Positions 26,801 to 38,874 are shown, numbered from the stretch's first letter. The stretch is 64,000 bases of DNA from Notospermus geniculatus (GCA_002633025.1 NMRB01001732.1:6484-70483), one strand, 5' to 3'. The notes: generated from the sequence alone by a model not told the origin. Made by a program: numbers and translations.

Positions 26801-29800
26801 GGACATTACAATGACTGTTTGTGGTGTCACTGTGGACGCCTCTGGCTTGAGGAAAGTGAACTTTATTTCCGTCATGTCCGTTCAGCCACCGCGACAGTCT
26901 TCACACTCGAAATACCTCTGTACAGATTGATCAACTTTAGTGGTCAGTTCAATTCCACCTGGGAAGAGATAAGTAATGTCCATAACAATTAGAGATAAAC
27001 CTATACAAATGGTGGTTCAGTAAAATGATGGATCAGCCTGAAGAAGACCCCGGTTGGGGTCGAAAATTTGCTAAGAAGATTCTGGAAACTGACTTCTTGA
27101 AAGCAAATTACCGGTATGAATGAAAAATTGATTATTAAATCTCCCCTTATTCCTCATTTGTCTGTACCGTATCACTGAATACAGTTGAGGGGCATACTTG
27201 CATGTGACAGCTTGCTTAGTATGCCATCTGTGCGTTATTGGTATTTTAATACTTATTGATTTGTTACCTTCCGGCGATATAACAGATGATTGCTGGATCG
27301 GACCTTCAGTTCGTTAACAGGCCTTATGCTACCATGCCGTTGGCTTATTCATGAACACCTGCGTAGTGAGACAGGTCTCGTGAATGCCTATGCATTAATA
27401 TCATTTGTATTAACGCAAGATCAGTGAGAAATTGTGGATGTGGCATTTTACATGCAGCTGTCATCATCATGTAATTTCAATAGTACTCCAGTACTTCCAT
27501 TCAAAAGCAGACTTTGTAACATAGTGAAAAAAGGTGAAAATTTTGAAATAACTATCATTAACCCTCCATTCAGGCATAAGAATGTTGTTTGTCCTTTAAA
27601 AATGGACATCCGTGAATGATACATTGTAGATTGGTGGTTTAATGACAAGAAACAGGCAGCCCAGATTGTGAACTCAAGAAGTTTGATGTATTGGAGATAT
27701 GCCCATATATCAAGTTTTAAGTTTTGTTCCCAGTCCGACTTTATTGCCTGTGATTGCCCCCCTCCCCCTCCGGCCCTGGGTTAGGCGTCATTCCCTAGAG
27801 TAGGCCTAGTTCAAAGATAAGGTGCTGGTATGATAAGTTCAGATGACTGCACTGTATTGAAATTTAAAATCTATGTCCCATAAAATGAGCAATTTTGTGG
27901 TATCTAATCTCCAGTTTTCCTCGAAAATGATCCAATTGTGTGCTTGATTGCCATACTTATCTCCTCCATTGAAGTTGGGAGCCTCTAGATGACGAGGTTC
28001 TGTGAAGTCGTGTGCAGTTGGAGGAAAAAGCCCCAGCGGTTACAAAACGTGCCCTGCTAACGGACGACGACGGACGACGGACGCCACGTGATGGCTATAG
28101 CTCACGAGTGAGCTAAAAATGGATATCCATGAATGATATATTGATCGTTAATAATGACAAGTAACAGGCAGCCCAGATTGTGAACTCAAGAAGTTTGATG
28201 TGAAATGATGTGAAATCCCCATATTCAAGTTTTAGGTTTTGTTCCCAGTCCGACTTCACTGCCTGTGATAGCCCCCNNNNNNNNNNNNNNNNNNNNNNNN
28301 NNNNNNNNNNNNNNNNNNNNNNNNNNNNNNNNNNNNNNNNNNNNNNNNNNNNNNNNNNNNNNNNCCCCCCCCCCCCCCAGCCCTGGGTTAGGCTTTGTTC
28401 CCTAGAGTAGTTCAGAAGATAGGATGCTGATGATAAGTTCATATAACTGCATTGTACTGAAATGTAAAACCTATGTCCTATATTAAAGGAGCAATTTTGT
28501 GGTATCTAATCTCCAGTTTTCCTCGGAAATGATCCATTTGTGTGCTTGATTGCCATACTTATCTCCTCCATTGAAGTTGGGAGCCTCTAGATGACGAGGT
28601 TCTGTGAAGTCGTGTGCAGTTGGAGGAAAAGTGTTTCTGAACAGATTGTAGAATTAAAACTTGACGTTTCCTATTGCAATTTCCAGATTCTCAAAGACCA
28701 AGAGGCAAGAAATGAATATGATTACATGTTGGATAATCCAGGTGAACTTACTATTGTCAGATTCATCCTCAGGCTGTATGCCCTAGTAAATCTTAAAGCC
28801 TGGTTTTTATGCTGTATCTTTGAAAAGCCAATATATTTGAGAAATAAGGGGCCATTCCGTCAAGAGTTGCAGTGAAAGTTGTGTGATTTTGCTTCTATTT
28901 GACGCCAGCCTTCTGCTTATCAAGGACCAGTTACATCTGGGAGAAAAAAATACATGTACCCGGTATTTTCAATCAACTCATAATGAACAATGTTTTTTGC
29001 AGAGGAGATGTATCTCCATTATTATTACTACTACCGACGAAGGATGGCACCGCAGGTGGATGTCAGAATCGTTTTGGCAGTCACAATTACTATCATATCA
29101 GCTGTACAGGTAATATTTTTGTGGCCATCTACCCGGTCACACCTGAGGTCAAATAGGCCCCCCTCTTTCAAATCAAAGCCCCTTAGAAAGCTCAAGGGCT
29201 TGGGTATGAATCACCCAGTCACCTGCAAAAGGCCACATCAGCTTCCACAAGGGACATGCTCGCCCCACCAAAGGCCCTTTCATTCCCGATTCTATCAAAC
29301 TGCCTGTCGTACTCCCGCTGACAGCTTCCCATGTCAAATCGACCGCAGAGGTTACAATATCTTGCAAGGCATTCTTGAACTTAGTGGCATTTCTACCTTT
29401 GATGAGGGTGTGTGTTTCTAGGAAACGAAAATCAAAATACCATGAAATGACTTTAGGGTTGTTCTCTTTCAGTATTATGGTGCTTGGAACAATTATCATA
29501 CTGCTATATCCTACTTGATGACTGTTCCAAAATATCGCATGAGGGCGATGGAGATAGCAAAAGAGGAAGGTTTAATAGGTGGTAACAACAAAAAGAAGGG
29601 AGGGAAAAAGATGTCGAAGGTGAGAGAGGAAGTTATTGTCACAACCTCTTGGCCCCCATCCTGATCCATCATCAGTTGAAATCCACTAGGTTGTCCCATA
29701 TGCTACATGTACAGTACTGTGCAAAAAATTTGGAACTCGATTTTTCTGCTGCGAGACAAGCTCTCTCTAAAATGTAAAGATATCGATGCGAATGGCTACT

Positions 29801-31112
29801 GTACATGGCAGAATACCAAATGATCACATGACTCCTGCGGAATTTACAAGCTGTTGTATCTTTTTTTAAGGAGGAGCAAAAAGAAAAAGAAGAAGCTACC
29901 ATAAGAAAAATAGTGGAAGACAAAATGGACATTAGGTGATTTCTGTTCACTACACAATCTAGATTTTACAGTTAGATTTCACACTGGGTCTTTATGTGAT
30001 TCAGACAGGGTTTGAGCTTCCATTTATGTATATTTCAGCCAAAGCTAAGAAAATCCCAATTGATTGAGTATCTTCAGCTGAAAGTTGCGAAAAAAAGGGG
30101 ATGAAGTTGCCGATGTGATGCCTTCCTAGTTGGTTTGGCAAAAAAGAGAATTGCAATTGCAAAGGCCTCTCCGCACGTTTGTTTGAATTACAGTGCGATT
30201 TTCGAGAGCGCCTGTTGTAATCGAGACTTGGGTTACCTAAGTTTCGGTTAATATTATTGTATGGAGGCAGTGTGGCGGGAAATCACAAGATTGGTTGCTG
30301 AACGTGCTGTTTATTTTGTATTTGTTTTGTATAATTTCAGGGGAGGCTATAGAAAACCAAGTATATTTAACATCCTCTGGTTCCAAATGTTGTTCTTCCC
30401 ATATTATGTAGTGTGCTATATTGGCTGGTGGTGTCGCTGGGTGTGGAAGTTCTGGATACTAAAGCACGAGTATGGTGATGAAGAAAAACATCATATTATA
30501 AGGAAATTTATGAAGCTTAGCCAGGTCCAGTGGGAGGTAAGAAGGATGATAATATATATACTGTATAAGATGTTCTGAGGAAGAATGACATAAATATAGC
30601 AACAAAATTGGTTTAGTCTGCACATGTTGACTAAGTAAGGAGATGCGTTTTGGTCTAAACTTCAGTTTGCCTGACTGTGCTATTTCAACTGGTGAAATTG
30701 TAGTCAATCGTTCATTGTTCACTAGAATTTCTACCAGTGGTCTCTTAGCAGTTATCAAAATGGCCTCTCGTGGCCTCTTAGCAGTTACCAAAATGGCCTC
30801 TTAGTTACCAAAATGGCCTCTTAGTAGTTAGCAAAATGGCCTCTAGTGGCCTCTTAGCAGTTATCAAAATGGCTGTGGAGTTTTCCAATTCTTTAATTCA
30901 TTCATTCCTTTCCAACATTTCAGGCCTTAGAAGAATCTGATCAATATACCTTCATGAAGCGCGAGTTGTGGAAGAAAGATAATTTTTTGGCGTGGAAAGA
31001 AGAGGAAGAGGAAAAGCAGAGAGCAAAACTAGCTGAAAGTTCTAAATACAAGAGTTATCGGCGTTATATGAAGTCTGGCGGGCCAGGTCAAATGTCATTT
31101 GGGCCTGAATAA
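23747..31112 (+). CDS. DNAJC25: DnaJ homolog subfamily C member 25
   Basis: Exons: first exon 23747-23855 or its duplicate 24596-24704, then 25406-25434, 26333-26452, 28687-28741, 29003-29109, 29473-29619, 29871-29935, 30341-30536 and 30924-31112. All phases agree, about 338 residues (human 360). Residues 1-22 are a hydrophobic signal segment, then [20 protein letters not shown] opens the J domain with the catalytic HPD at 61-63 (RKWHPDRHK). [40 protein letters not shown] and [13 protein letters not shown]...MKLSQ follow the family closely. Two further membrane segments are likely (ITIISAVQ region, and [15 protein letters not shown]). It is an ER/endomembrane J protein that stimulates Hsp70; its clients are poorly known. 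Either first exon gives the same protein. Copy 1 is closer to the CINP promoter and copy 2 is closer to exon 2. Confidence 0.93.
24162..24384. mobile_element. 223-bp foldback element with 73-bp inverted repeats
   Basis: The left arm 24162-24234 (CAATATCCGAAAGTAATCC...) and right arm 24312-24384 (...GGATTACTGTCGGATATTG) are inverted repeats with about two mismatches over 73 bp. The 77-bp centre is unique. The right end is immediately followed by the start of the second DNAJC25 first-exon duplicate at about 24386. I see no clear target-site duplication. Confidence 0.85.
24386..24741. repeat. Segment duplication, copy 2 (DNAJC25 first exon and 5' flank)
   Basis: Second copy of the block at 23522-23892. 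It includes an intact start codon (24596), the same signal peptide and the same GTAAGT donor after 24704, so either copy can be spliced to the exon at 25406. Confidence 0.9.
24735..24875. repeat. CATGCATG-rich palindromic simple sequence
   Basis: Overlapping GCATGC and ATGCAT palindromes form a low-complexity patch just after the second DNAJC25 first exon. Open frames here are made only of Met, His, Cys and Ala repeats. Confidence 0.7.
24960..25130. repeat. GGCCTAGG / CTAGCTAG palindrome cluster
   Basis: A dense run of TAGGCCTAGGCCTA and GCTAGCTAGC palindromes plus CGTCGTACGACG. The same AGGCCTA motif is scattered throughout the window (for example near 13430-13580, 42420-42660, 43480-43570 and 43690-43750). 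Confidence 0.6.
27598..28630. repeat. Diverged tandem duplication (~0.5 kb) in a DNAJC25 intron, with sequence gap
   Basis: 27598-28027 and 28115-28630 share the order AATGGACATCCGTGAATGAT, AGGCAGCCCAGATTGTGAAC, CCCTGGGTTAGGC, TTTTGTGGTATCTAATCTCC and GATGACGAGGTTCTGTGAAG. The second copy contains the run of N. Between the copies is a short unique stretch with ACGGACGACGACGGACGACGG. The second copy ends about 57 bp before the exon at 28687. Confidence 0.85.
28277..28364. other. Assembly gap (88 N) flanked by poly-C
   Basis: The run of N has CCCCC on the left and about 14 C on the right. A homopolymer is the likely cause, and its true length is unknown. Confidence 0.95.
30737..30873. repeat. 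Minisatellite, units of CCTCTTAGCAGTTATCAAAATGG
   Basis: Five or so imperfect units of about 23-33 bp in the last DNAJC25 intron, ending about 50 bp before the last exon. Confidence 0.75.
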
Positions 31113-31867
31113 CCAATTGTTGGTGTCATGTTCTTTTCTTGTTCGCTCGCTTCCATTCATGCGGGCTGTTCGATGAGAGAGGGTTGATCTGTGAAATTGT
31201 CGGAAAAGATACAAATAAAGGGGATGTCGTGGCGGTGGTATTTCACTTTAGGGCAGTCTCATGTTTGAAAAGGGTGCTTTGAAGAAGATTTCACAGCGAG
31301 TTTCCATGATGTGGTATTTGAAGTTGGCAATTGTGTGCGAAGTTGATGATGGTACAGTGTATTTCACTTTTATAAAGTGTATCCTGCCAGCTAGCAATTC
31401 AGTTGTCATTTCCCATCGGATCGTGATGCAACCATAGATCTTCACAGGATGACTATCCTGTAACTAAGTTATTTGTATAATATGCCCCCATAAATTTGAT
31501 TTTGTACCCTTTGCTTGCCATGGCACGTTACACTATTTTGGATTTGTGTTACTTGAGGCCCGTATTTTCGTTTCTCCTAATTTTAAACCTATGATTTTAT
31601 TCATCGATGTTATGATTAGTTTATTTGTGGGGGTTTTTGGACAGCATGCATTATTCTATGTTATTTTAATGAATTTTCTTTTGGTTTGAGGATTCTTTCC
31701 CTGGAGGCAGGTTCTGATAGACATTTCTAAGTTTTGCTGAATCCGGTTCACAATTTACCATTTATTGTAATGAATCGGTGTTTCTCTTGACGAACCTGGG
31801 AATGACAAATATTAATCAATTTATTTTTTCTTCAGTGTTTTAATGTAGTTATTGTTTTGTAGCTTAA

Positions 31868-31873
31868 AATAAA
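31868..31873 (+). other. Candidate polyadenylation signal, DNAJC25
   Basis: AATAAA 756 bp after the stop codon. An earlier AATAAA also occurs near 31213. The region 31113-32720 otherwise shows only 3' UTR-like sequence and a dispersed repeat. Confidence 0.4.
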
Positions 31874-31979
31874 TGCAACTCTGTTGTCTCGGATGGAATG
31901 ATGTCCACAGAAAATGGGGTCTTTTTGGCAGATGACATGGACTAGCCCTGATGTGCCTTGGACTTGGGGGGAAAGATTT

Positions 31980-32160
31980 TCCGGCATGTGAGAGTTGACT
32001 CCTGCAAATTGGCTCTCAGTGGGCAAGGTGGCTACAGACTAACAGTGGGTAGTCATTTTGTGTCACGGGTCAAAGCCGGGTAAGCCGTGAGGAAACCAAC
32101 AATGGTGAATTGCCCATTTGATAGCCAACTCTCGTGAAAAATCTCAGGTGGAGGAGTATC
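31980..32160. repeat. Dispersed foldback repeat, copy 3
   Basis: GGCATGTGAGAGTTGACTCC, GGCTCTCAGTGGGCAAGG, then an inverted core (GGAAACCAACAATGGTGAATTG) and an end GCCAACTCTCGTGAAAAATCTC. Compare 14480-14660, where the core is in the other orientation. Confidence 0.6.
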
Positions 32161-32726
32161 TCAACTCCTCCCAGGACAGTCAGTGCAGTGTCCCAGGCAC
32201 CTCGCCGACCAGGGCTTAGTTTGCTCTGTTCAGCTGAAACCATCCCTGTCTCCTTGATACATCCTCCCCTGCAGGAGTTATAACCTTGCTTCTCTTCATC
32301 CACTCACACTTTGTGTGCGAGCATATGAAAAGGAGTGTGACCAAAGCCGTGCTGTCGGAGGATGCCTTGATACCTTGCCATTCTGTGAAGACTGATCTCC
32401 AGTTGCAAAACCATTGTTTCGTACCAATAGAAAAATAGTCTGTGTCCTGTGTGATCACTACTTGGTGCAGTGATGTTCTCTTGTATTCATCAAGATTACA
32501 GGATTATTGTACCTATGATGGTATTGTTAAACTTCTGTTGTTTGACATTTCATTAAAGCATGTTGTAAGATATTAGTCTCTTTTGAGTTCTGTCATTGGG
32601 GCAACAGTTCAGAGCATGACTCGCATTGACATTGGCACTTACTGGTGGGTTCCCCTGATTTCCAGGGCTGAACCTGCTTTATCGTGAGAGAAAGACTTGC
32701 TAAGTGACAGCATTGCTAGTTTCTAT

Positions 32727-32937
32727 CACTCCAAAAGAGTACAGCACCTGATGGGGCAGCGTCATGACATCCCGCACGCCATTTCTGAATGCCATGATGT
32801 GACTCGAAAAAAATCCAGATGTTTCAGCGATCATGACGTCGCGGAAACAATTGATTTTTTTCGTCTTTATGTCAAGATGAAATGAAGTGTGGGACGTCAT
32901 GACACTGCCCCGTCAGGTGCTGCACTCTTTTGGAGTG
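32727..32937. mobile_element. 211-bp inverted-repeat element (CACTCC...GGAGTG)
   Basis: The ends CACTCCAAAAGAGTACAGCACCTGATGGGGCAG-type and their inverse pair over about 51 bp with a few mismatches. The centre holds ATGACGTC-type palindromes. No coding capacity and no exact target-site duplication seen. It lies between DNAJC25 and SPTY2D1, about 330 bp upstream of the SPTY2D1 start. Confidence 0.8.
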
Positions 32938-33080
32938 TTTATTGTCTATTGTCTGTATTTTTTGTTTGATGAAGGTCATATAATTTGATCCCCACAGCCC
33001 TGAATATTGATACAGCTATATCCCTTGGCCCAGAGACTTTTGAATTTCCCGCTTATTCCCGCTACATGGCGTAGGTTTGA

Positions 33081-33088
33081 TGACGTCA
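33081..33088. promoter_or_regulatory. CRE/ATF palindrome TGACGTCA upstream of SPTY2D1
   Basis: The full 8-bp site GA-TGACGTCA-TC lies 176 bp upstream of the SPTY2D1 start codon, a typical core-promoter distance for CREB/ATF sites. Binding is inferred. Confidence 0.45.
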
Positions 33089-33263
33089 TCGCCAGTAGGT
33101 GTGTAGGTCTTCCTGCTTGTTTTCCAACAACGACCAAGTTGCACAATAAGGATGATGAAGGCACAGCACGAAAGTGGACTTTAAATCATGAAATATTGTC
33201 TGATTTCACCCGGTCTTGACGTTGTCAACCAAAATAATTTGTTGTTTTCTTTTTGAATAAATA

Positions 33264-36200
33264 ATGGACTTTTCAAAGCTGCTAAATATCGCGTCAAAGA
33301 AGCAGAAAGTTATTGAGAATGTCGTAAGTTATTCTCTGATCTTGTGTGCATGATGCTGTGCTGTGTGTGGAGTGTGTCACTTCTGTGGATGTTGGATTTT
33401 TGCATCCAAGAATTCATCTGATGATTCACTCATCCATGTATCAATCATCAGCATGACCATTTATAGGCTACCGTATAGGCCTAGGCCTATAGTATACTAG
33501 GCCAAGAACTATATCATTTGTCATTGAATCATTGTGTCATTCATTCTTTCTTGGGCCACTTGGCCTCCTAGCAGCCTTACACGAACCGCCTACACAGCTG
33601 CCCGAGGAACGCCTAGGCCTATGTATAATAATATATAATTGTATATCGGGTAAGGGTAAGGTCATAATGGTTGGGCATGTTAGGTGTACTGTAGGTATGG
33701 TAGGCCTGTGTGGTTATGATATTCATTCGGTCTAGTCTAATGTGAATGGTAGTCATGCTTTCACGACTTAAAATATCGCTTCATTTCTTTCATGACATAT
33801 TATTGTCATGATCATACATTGTCATGGGAATGTTATTGTTCGAATCCCTATTTTTACTTGATCAATTTAGGCCTACTCTTTGCTAAATTTGTAATCATTG
33901 TCACTCAGCATTCTTTGCTTTGTTTCTCCAGACTACTGCTCCGAAGAGGTACGATACCTCTATTCCGCCTCCTACCAAGGAAACCAGAAAAAAACCAGCC
34001 GGAGTCCAGTCAGCAGCTGTCCGTGCCTTCCTAGAGAAGAAGGAGAAAGAAAAAAAGCAGAAAGGTTGGTTGCAGTCTACCACCCCTCACTCAGCCCAAC
34101 ACTGGTCTAGGCTATAGCCTATTGCTTCTTTGGAATCATCAGAAATCGTAATAGAAAATCAGCTTCTATTCTGAACTCATGGAGCCACTTTTATTTTCAG
34201 AACTTGGTGAGAAGAGACAGGCCGAGAAATGCATGCAACAGTATATTGACTCCAAGAAACATGTCAAGGCCAAGAATGCCAAGAGTCCAGTGCAGACAAA
34301 ACCAGCACAGTTCCAGATTCCCAAAGTTTCGAAGGATTCTAGTAACTCACGTGAGAAGTCTGTTTCTGGGTCTGATTCCTGTAAGGCTGCCAAGATTTCA
34401 ACCAAGCTGGTCCATCCATCTCAACGAAAGTCCAATGCTGAGACACATTCCAAAACTCCAATTGCTACATCCGTGGGGAAGGAAAAACAGCCAAATCCTA
34501 ACAAGTCACTGTCATCAAGTTTGAACGTCAGTAGAGGTAGTGCTAAAAATTCTTCAAAGCCTGCATCTAATGAGAGAAATTCAGTTCGAGAATCAGGAAA
34601 GCAGCATGTCAAAAATATGAAGCCTGTTGTGTCCGAGGTTAGAAAACCTACCGCAAAGAGGCCGCTGAACTCGAGTGGTGCTGGCATGGGTCCAATGGCT
34701 TTTGCAGACATTCTTAAACTTGCTCAGGATAAAAATAAAAATACAGATAATTCTGATAATGGTGCTAAGAAAAACTCCAAGGTGTTTGACCGTCCAATGA
34801 CTCAGGAGGAGAAAGAACGTCTTGCAAGAAAACAGACCAAGGAATACCAGGACTGGTATAAGTATGGTCCGTCTGCAGCTAAAAAGGGGTCAGCCGGTAG
34901 CAGTGTGGATTCCAAAACAAAAGTTGCTCCAGGGAAAGCTTCGAAATCGACACCAGAACCCAAGCTCTCTGGTGCTGCAAGTATTCTTAAGAAAACATTA
35001 AGTGGAGAAAAGCCCAATAGATCAATTCCAACCCCAAGCCCTTCAAAACCTCGCAATGCTGTGAACTCCATGCCGCCTGGTGGAAGATTGATGCAATCTC
35101 AAGGAGTGAGGAGGGAGCCAAAATATGCTGAAACACGTGATAACGTTCTTGTCTGTCGTCCGGTGAAGGAGGAGGAGGAAGAAACCAATCTCTCAGCATG
35201 GGATAGGATTTATAAAAAAATGAACAAAAGTAGACCAGGTCTGTAAGAAATTGACACATTAGTGGCCTGATGTTGGTTTCTGTCTATTCATAAAACACAT
35301 ATCCTTCACATTTTGTTAATTGGAAGCAGCATAACTGCAGCAAATATCAAACCTTAGTTTTATGAATATATTGGAAACGAAGTTTGCCGGAGTGGGATAG
35401 TTGAAAAATCTGCCCTTGCCACCACCAATGAGGTCATGGGTTGGATCCCCAATTATGCCAGTGGCTTAAGTGTGGATTTCCTCGGGGAACTCAAATTTCA
35501 ACATTATGTATCCCTCAGTATTATTTGATGAGTACTGTTAGCTATAATGCCCAGAGTGGGCACTTGCACTCTTGAAATAACATTTTACATGTAGTTCCTT
35601 TATGAGATATCCCACTGTATTCTATTGGTGAATTTCATTTTTCAGTGAAAAGAAAATATCCACAGGAAGAAGATGAGATGTATGCTGAGGATTATGAAGA
35701 GGATTATGATGAAGAAATGGATGACTTCATCGATGACGGTCCTGCGGAGGAGCATTCTGGAGGCAATGGTAGATACTCGGATTACATCAGGGAAATATTT
35801 GGCTATGATAAAAGAAAGTAAGTGGTGTTAGATTTGGAAAACTTGATTTGTTTTCAGCACATGATTCATGTTGTGGGAGATATGTCGTACATGTACCCTA
35901 CAAATGCATTCGTTCAGGGTAGAACTAGGAGCAAGTTAAAATGTCTTTTTGCCAAAACGTAAGCCATGTGAGATTTGTCTTAACCAAATGCTACATGTAA
36001 GTTCCTAATTATGAGGTTTCTATCGCTGATAATGTGGAGGTCTCAAAATTTATAAAGGCGAGTATTGGTATTTGATTTGAATCATTCCACTCTCACTTCT
36101 CACAGGTATCGTTACGAACGTGATGATGATGTTGACAATATGGAGACCAGCTTTGCCGGCCAGATGAAGGAGGAGGCTAGAAGGTATGATTGTTGTGTTG

Positions 36201-36407
36201 GCAGAAATTTTTGCTATTGTCAGTAACATGTTCAACTGAAAAAGAATTCCCTGTTTCATTTGGTTTTTCCCTGAGGATTCTTCATAAAAGTGAAAGGTTT
36301 TGTGTCTGTTTTACAGTGCTCGTCTTGGACGTGAGGAGGACTTGGACGATATCATGTTAGAAAAGAAGATGATGATGGAAATGGCAAAGAAAAAGAAGAA
36401 AAGATAA
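33264..36407 (+). CDS. SPTY2D1: SPT2 chromatin protein (histone H3-H4 chaperone)
   Basis: Exons: 33264-33323, 33932-34064, 34201-35238, 35646-35817, 36106-36183 and 36317-36407, all in phase, about 523 residues (human 685, so a shorter linker). The N-terminus MDFSKLLNIASKKQ is the conserved SPT2 start. The middle is a long Lys/Ser/Pro-rich disordered region with QEEKERLARKQTKEYQDW. The C-terminus carries the histone-binding SPT2 domain: an acidic stretch (EDYEEDYDEEMDDFIDDG), YIREIFGYDKRKYRYE, ME(T)SF...QMKEEARSARLGREEDLDD and a basic end. SPT2 binds H3-H4 and keeps nucleosome occupancy during transcription. If the weak donor at 35238/35239 is not used the frame ends after RPGL, which would give a form without the histone-binding domain. 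Confidence 0.94.
35385..35475 (+). repeat. tRNA-like SINE fragment in SPTY2D1 intron
   Basis: GTGGGATAGTTGAAAAATCTGCC followed by ATGGGTTGGATCCCC, similar in order to the repeat at 8165-8290. No cloverleaf. Confidence 0.35.
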
Positions 36408-37890
36408 CACTACTAACATGCATGTAGCACATTTGATCTAGAATGGAAGCTTTGTAACAAATCTTTTGGCATAATCCTCTTTGTAACTGGTTCAGTCCAG
36501 GCCTAGAGCCATCCTGAGGTAATCAATGGTTCTTGGTGCTGGCTTCCTACACCACTGCAAAAAAATGTAGAGAGTGAGCGCCGAGAATCACTGATTACCT
36601 GTGGATGTACAGAGCTTGCTGTCAAAGCGATTGAAAGCATTTATTTCCTGACTTCTCCCTGGTAGTATGAGAGTGGCCATATATATTTTTTGTGCCTCTT
36701 GTGTGTTCTTGGTGTCTGTTGTCTTAAGCTGGTGCTGAAATTTTACTCGGCGACTGTGTCGGGGAGGTACGGCAACAGACACCCTGGTCATTAATTTATC
36801 CATTTAAGATTCATTATACCTTGCTCAGAATATAAGTGCAGCATTAAAACATATAAATCATGCATTAAACTAAAAAAGACGTAATATATACTGATACACA
36901 AGGACAGAGGGGAACACAGTTAGATATGAAAGTACACATAAATGTTCCTTTTACACTGCTCTCAGTTTTGAAGTCTGACTTGTATGCATAGTCATGTAGT
37001 ACATGTAGGTGTGTAAGTGGAAATGCAGAATTTGTCTTAGCTATGCATATGCATAATTTTGGAAACCCATTGTGCCGTAGTTTTAGTGGTGGTGTTTTAT
37101 GTTTCAGCTGTGTTTTATAAAATTGTGATGTATTTTAAAAGTATTCGTACGTAACATAAGTGTATTTAAGTACATATCGTATGGTATGAGATGGAGGTTT
37201 GTTCGGTCTATCTATGTAGATGTTTACAATCTAAAATTATTTGTGGGGCTGTCCACAATAAAATTTAAGTTATTTTCTGTTTGTTTCCTTGGGTCCCTAT
37301 TATTAGTGGTAATTAACTTATACATTGTATGGCAAATTGATGTCTATTTTCATCCCCAGCACATGGTGAATGTGACTAATAAATGTCTTTTTTTCTGTGT
37401 GAACTGGTTATGAATGTCTCTATTGTGAGAAGTGGTTATCATCATAAAATACTTTTAATAGGTCTCAAGGGCCTTTTGCATTGATCACAAGAACTTGAAG
37501 TTAGATGGAAGGGTATATAATTACATGTAGATGATGTGATGGAAATAAATATTGATCTCAATGATGAAGAAACTCTCCCTCTAGTTTGCAGTTCATCTTC
37601 TCATTTTATTGCCAGTGGAACCTACCGGTATGTGTAAATAGTGCTCAGATCATATCGGTATAGTATGAAAGCAAACCAGCAAACTACTTAGAATGATATA
37701 ATTGACTTTATTTTATTTTCTAGAACCTCACAAAACACTGTCTCTTTCTGATGGGAATGTATAAGTAGAAATCTCTCAAGTTCTCTGATTTACATTTCAA
37801 CTAAAAGCCCATGTAACATGTGTAAAGAGCAGTCTTCAGCCTATTATGCGTATTTCTATTAAATGGCACTACTTGTACATGTATGTAATA
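36408..37890. other. SPTY2D1 3' UTR and intergenic sequence
   Basis: AATAAA occurs at 37257-37262 and again near 37378 and 37544. No exon or repeat was recognised apart from short TACATGTA motifs. Confidence 0.45.
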
Positions 37891-38307
37891 CAGTAGAAAA
37901 CGCACAAGTCAGATTCAAGTGGGCAGACAATTTCATCCGACTTAGAAGAAATCCGTCTTTTGTAAGTCGGATAATATCTGAGTTGTGTGAAAGTCGGACA
38001 AAAATCCAACTTCTGGCTTGAAGGGAAAACGGCCGCGATGGAAATGGATCCAAAGCTCCACCGTGAATAAAATCATGAACTGAAGAGAAGTGAGGCGCGA
38101 TCCGACTTGCACGATGGATTTTTATTGAAAATGTATTAGAAGGGACTGGGCATTTCATCCGAGATAGCCTAAAATCCGACTTATAGTGCCTGACTTGTGC
38201 GATTATATTTTATTGGAATAACGTTACAAAAAATCGGGACTTCTCGAAGACATCTGAGATGGGCGATTTTCCAACTTGCATGTCTCCGACTTAAGCATTT
38301 TCTACTG
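37891..38307. mobile_element. Tc1/mariner-like MITE with TA duplication
   Basis: The left end is TA-CAGTAGAAAACGCACAAGTC and the right end is the inverse GACTTAAGCATTTTCTACTG-TA. Inner parts repeat ATCCGACTTA and AAGTCGGAT motifs in both orientations. The length of about 417 bp, the lack of an ORF and the TA on each side fit a non-autonomous Tc1/mariner element. It lies between the convergent SPTY2D1 and CNDP2 genes. Confidence 0.7.
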
Positions 38308-38633
38308 TAGAAGGAAATTAATAGAAAACACTTCATTTCTTTTTCAGAAACTTGTGATGGACCATCCATATGTATGGGTTCTGTCACTTTCAATTTGACT
38401 AAAAGTCCATGTAAAGACTAGTCTTCAGCCTGTTCTTCAGTCTACTTCGCGTCATCAATTGACACTAAGCATTTAACAGAGATCCAAACTTGAGATGGTG
38501 GGCTCTGAGGTTGGAAGTGTTGCTTTCTGGAGATCCCATGATATCATCCTATTTCAATGATTACTTCTATAGCATATAATTTATCTTCCCAAATATCCCA
38601 TGAGTTGGTTGTCGGAAGTCATTACATTGGGCA

Positions 38634-38639
38634 TTTATT
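38634..38639 (-). other. Candidate polyadenylation signal, CNDP2
   Basis: TTTATT on the plus strand (AATAAA on the minus strand), about 235 bp beyond the CNDP2 stop codon. Confidence 0.4.
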
Positions 38640-38874
38640 CTTGAATTTACACAACTAACATGAAAAAGAGAGTGATCCAAAACTCGGTGGGCATCAAGGT
38701 TGGAAATTCTGCTTTCTGGATATCATCCCATTAAGCTATCAATTATTTCAGCGAGTATCATTTCTATAGCTTATAAAGCACATAGCATATCAATTATCTT
38801 TGTTGAGTTGCCAGCAGTTATTTCAAAATCAATGTCTCTATTCCATGATGCATTCCCCTGTTGAGAATTCGTCT

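Noticed and set aside
28210-28410. Frames with runs of X
   Set aside because: They only span the N gap and the poly-C tract.
34421-35259. Several minus-strand frames opposite SPTY2D1
   Set aside because: Antisense frames of the long Lys/Ser-rich exon, with no domain.
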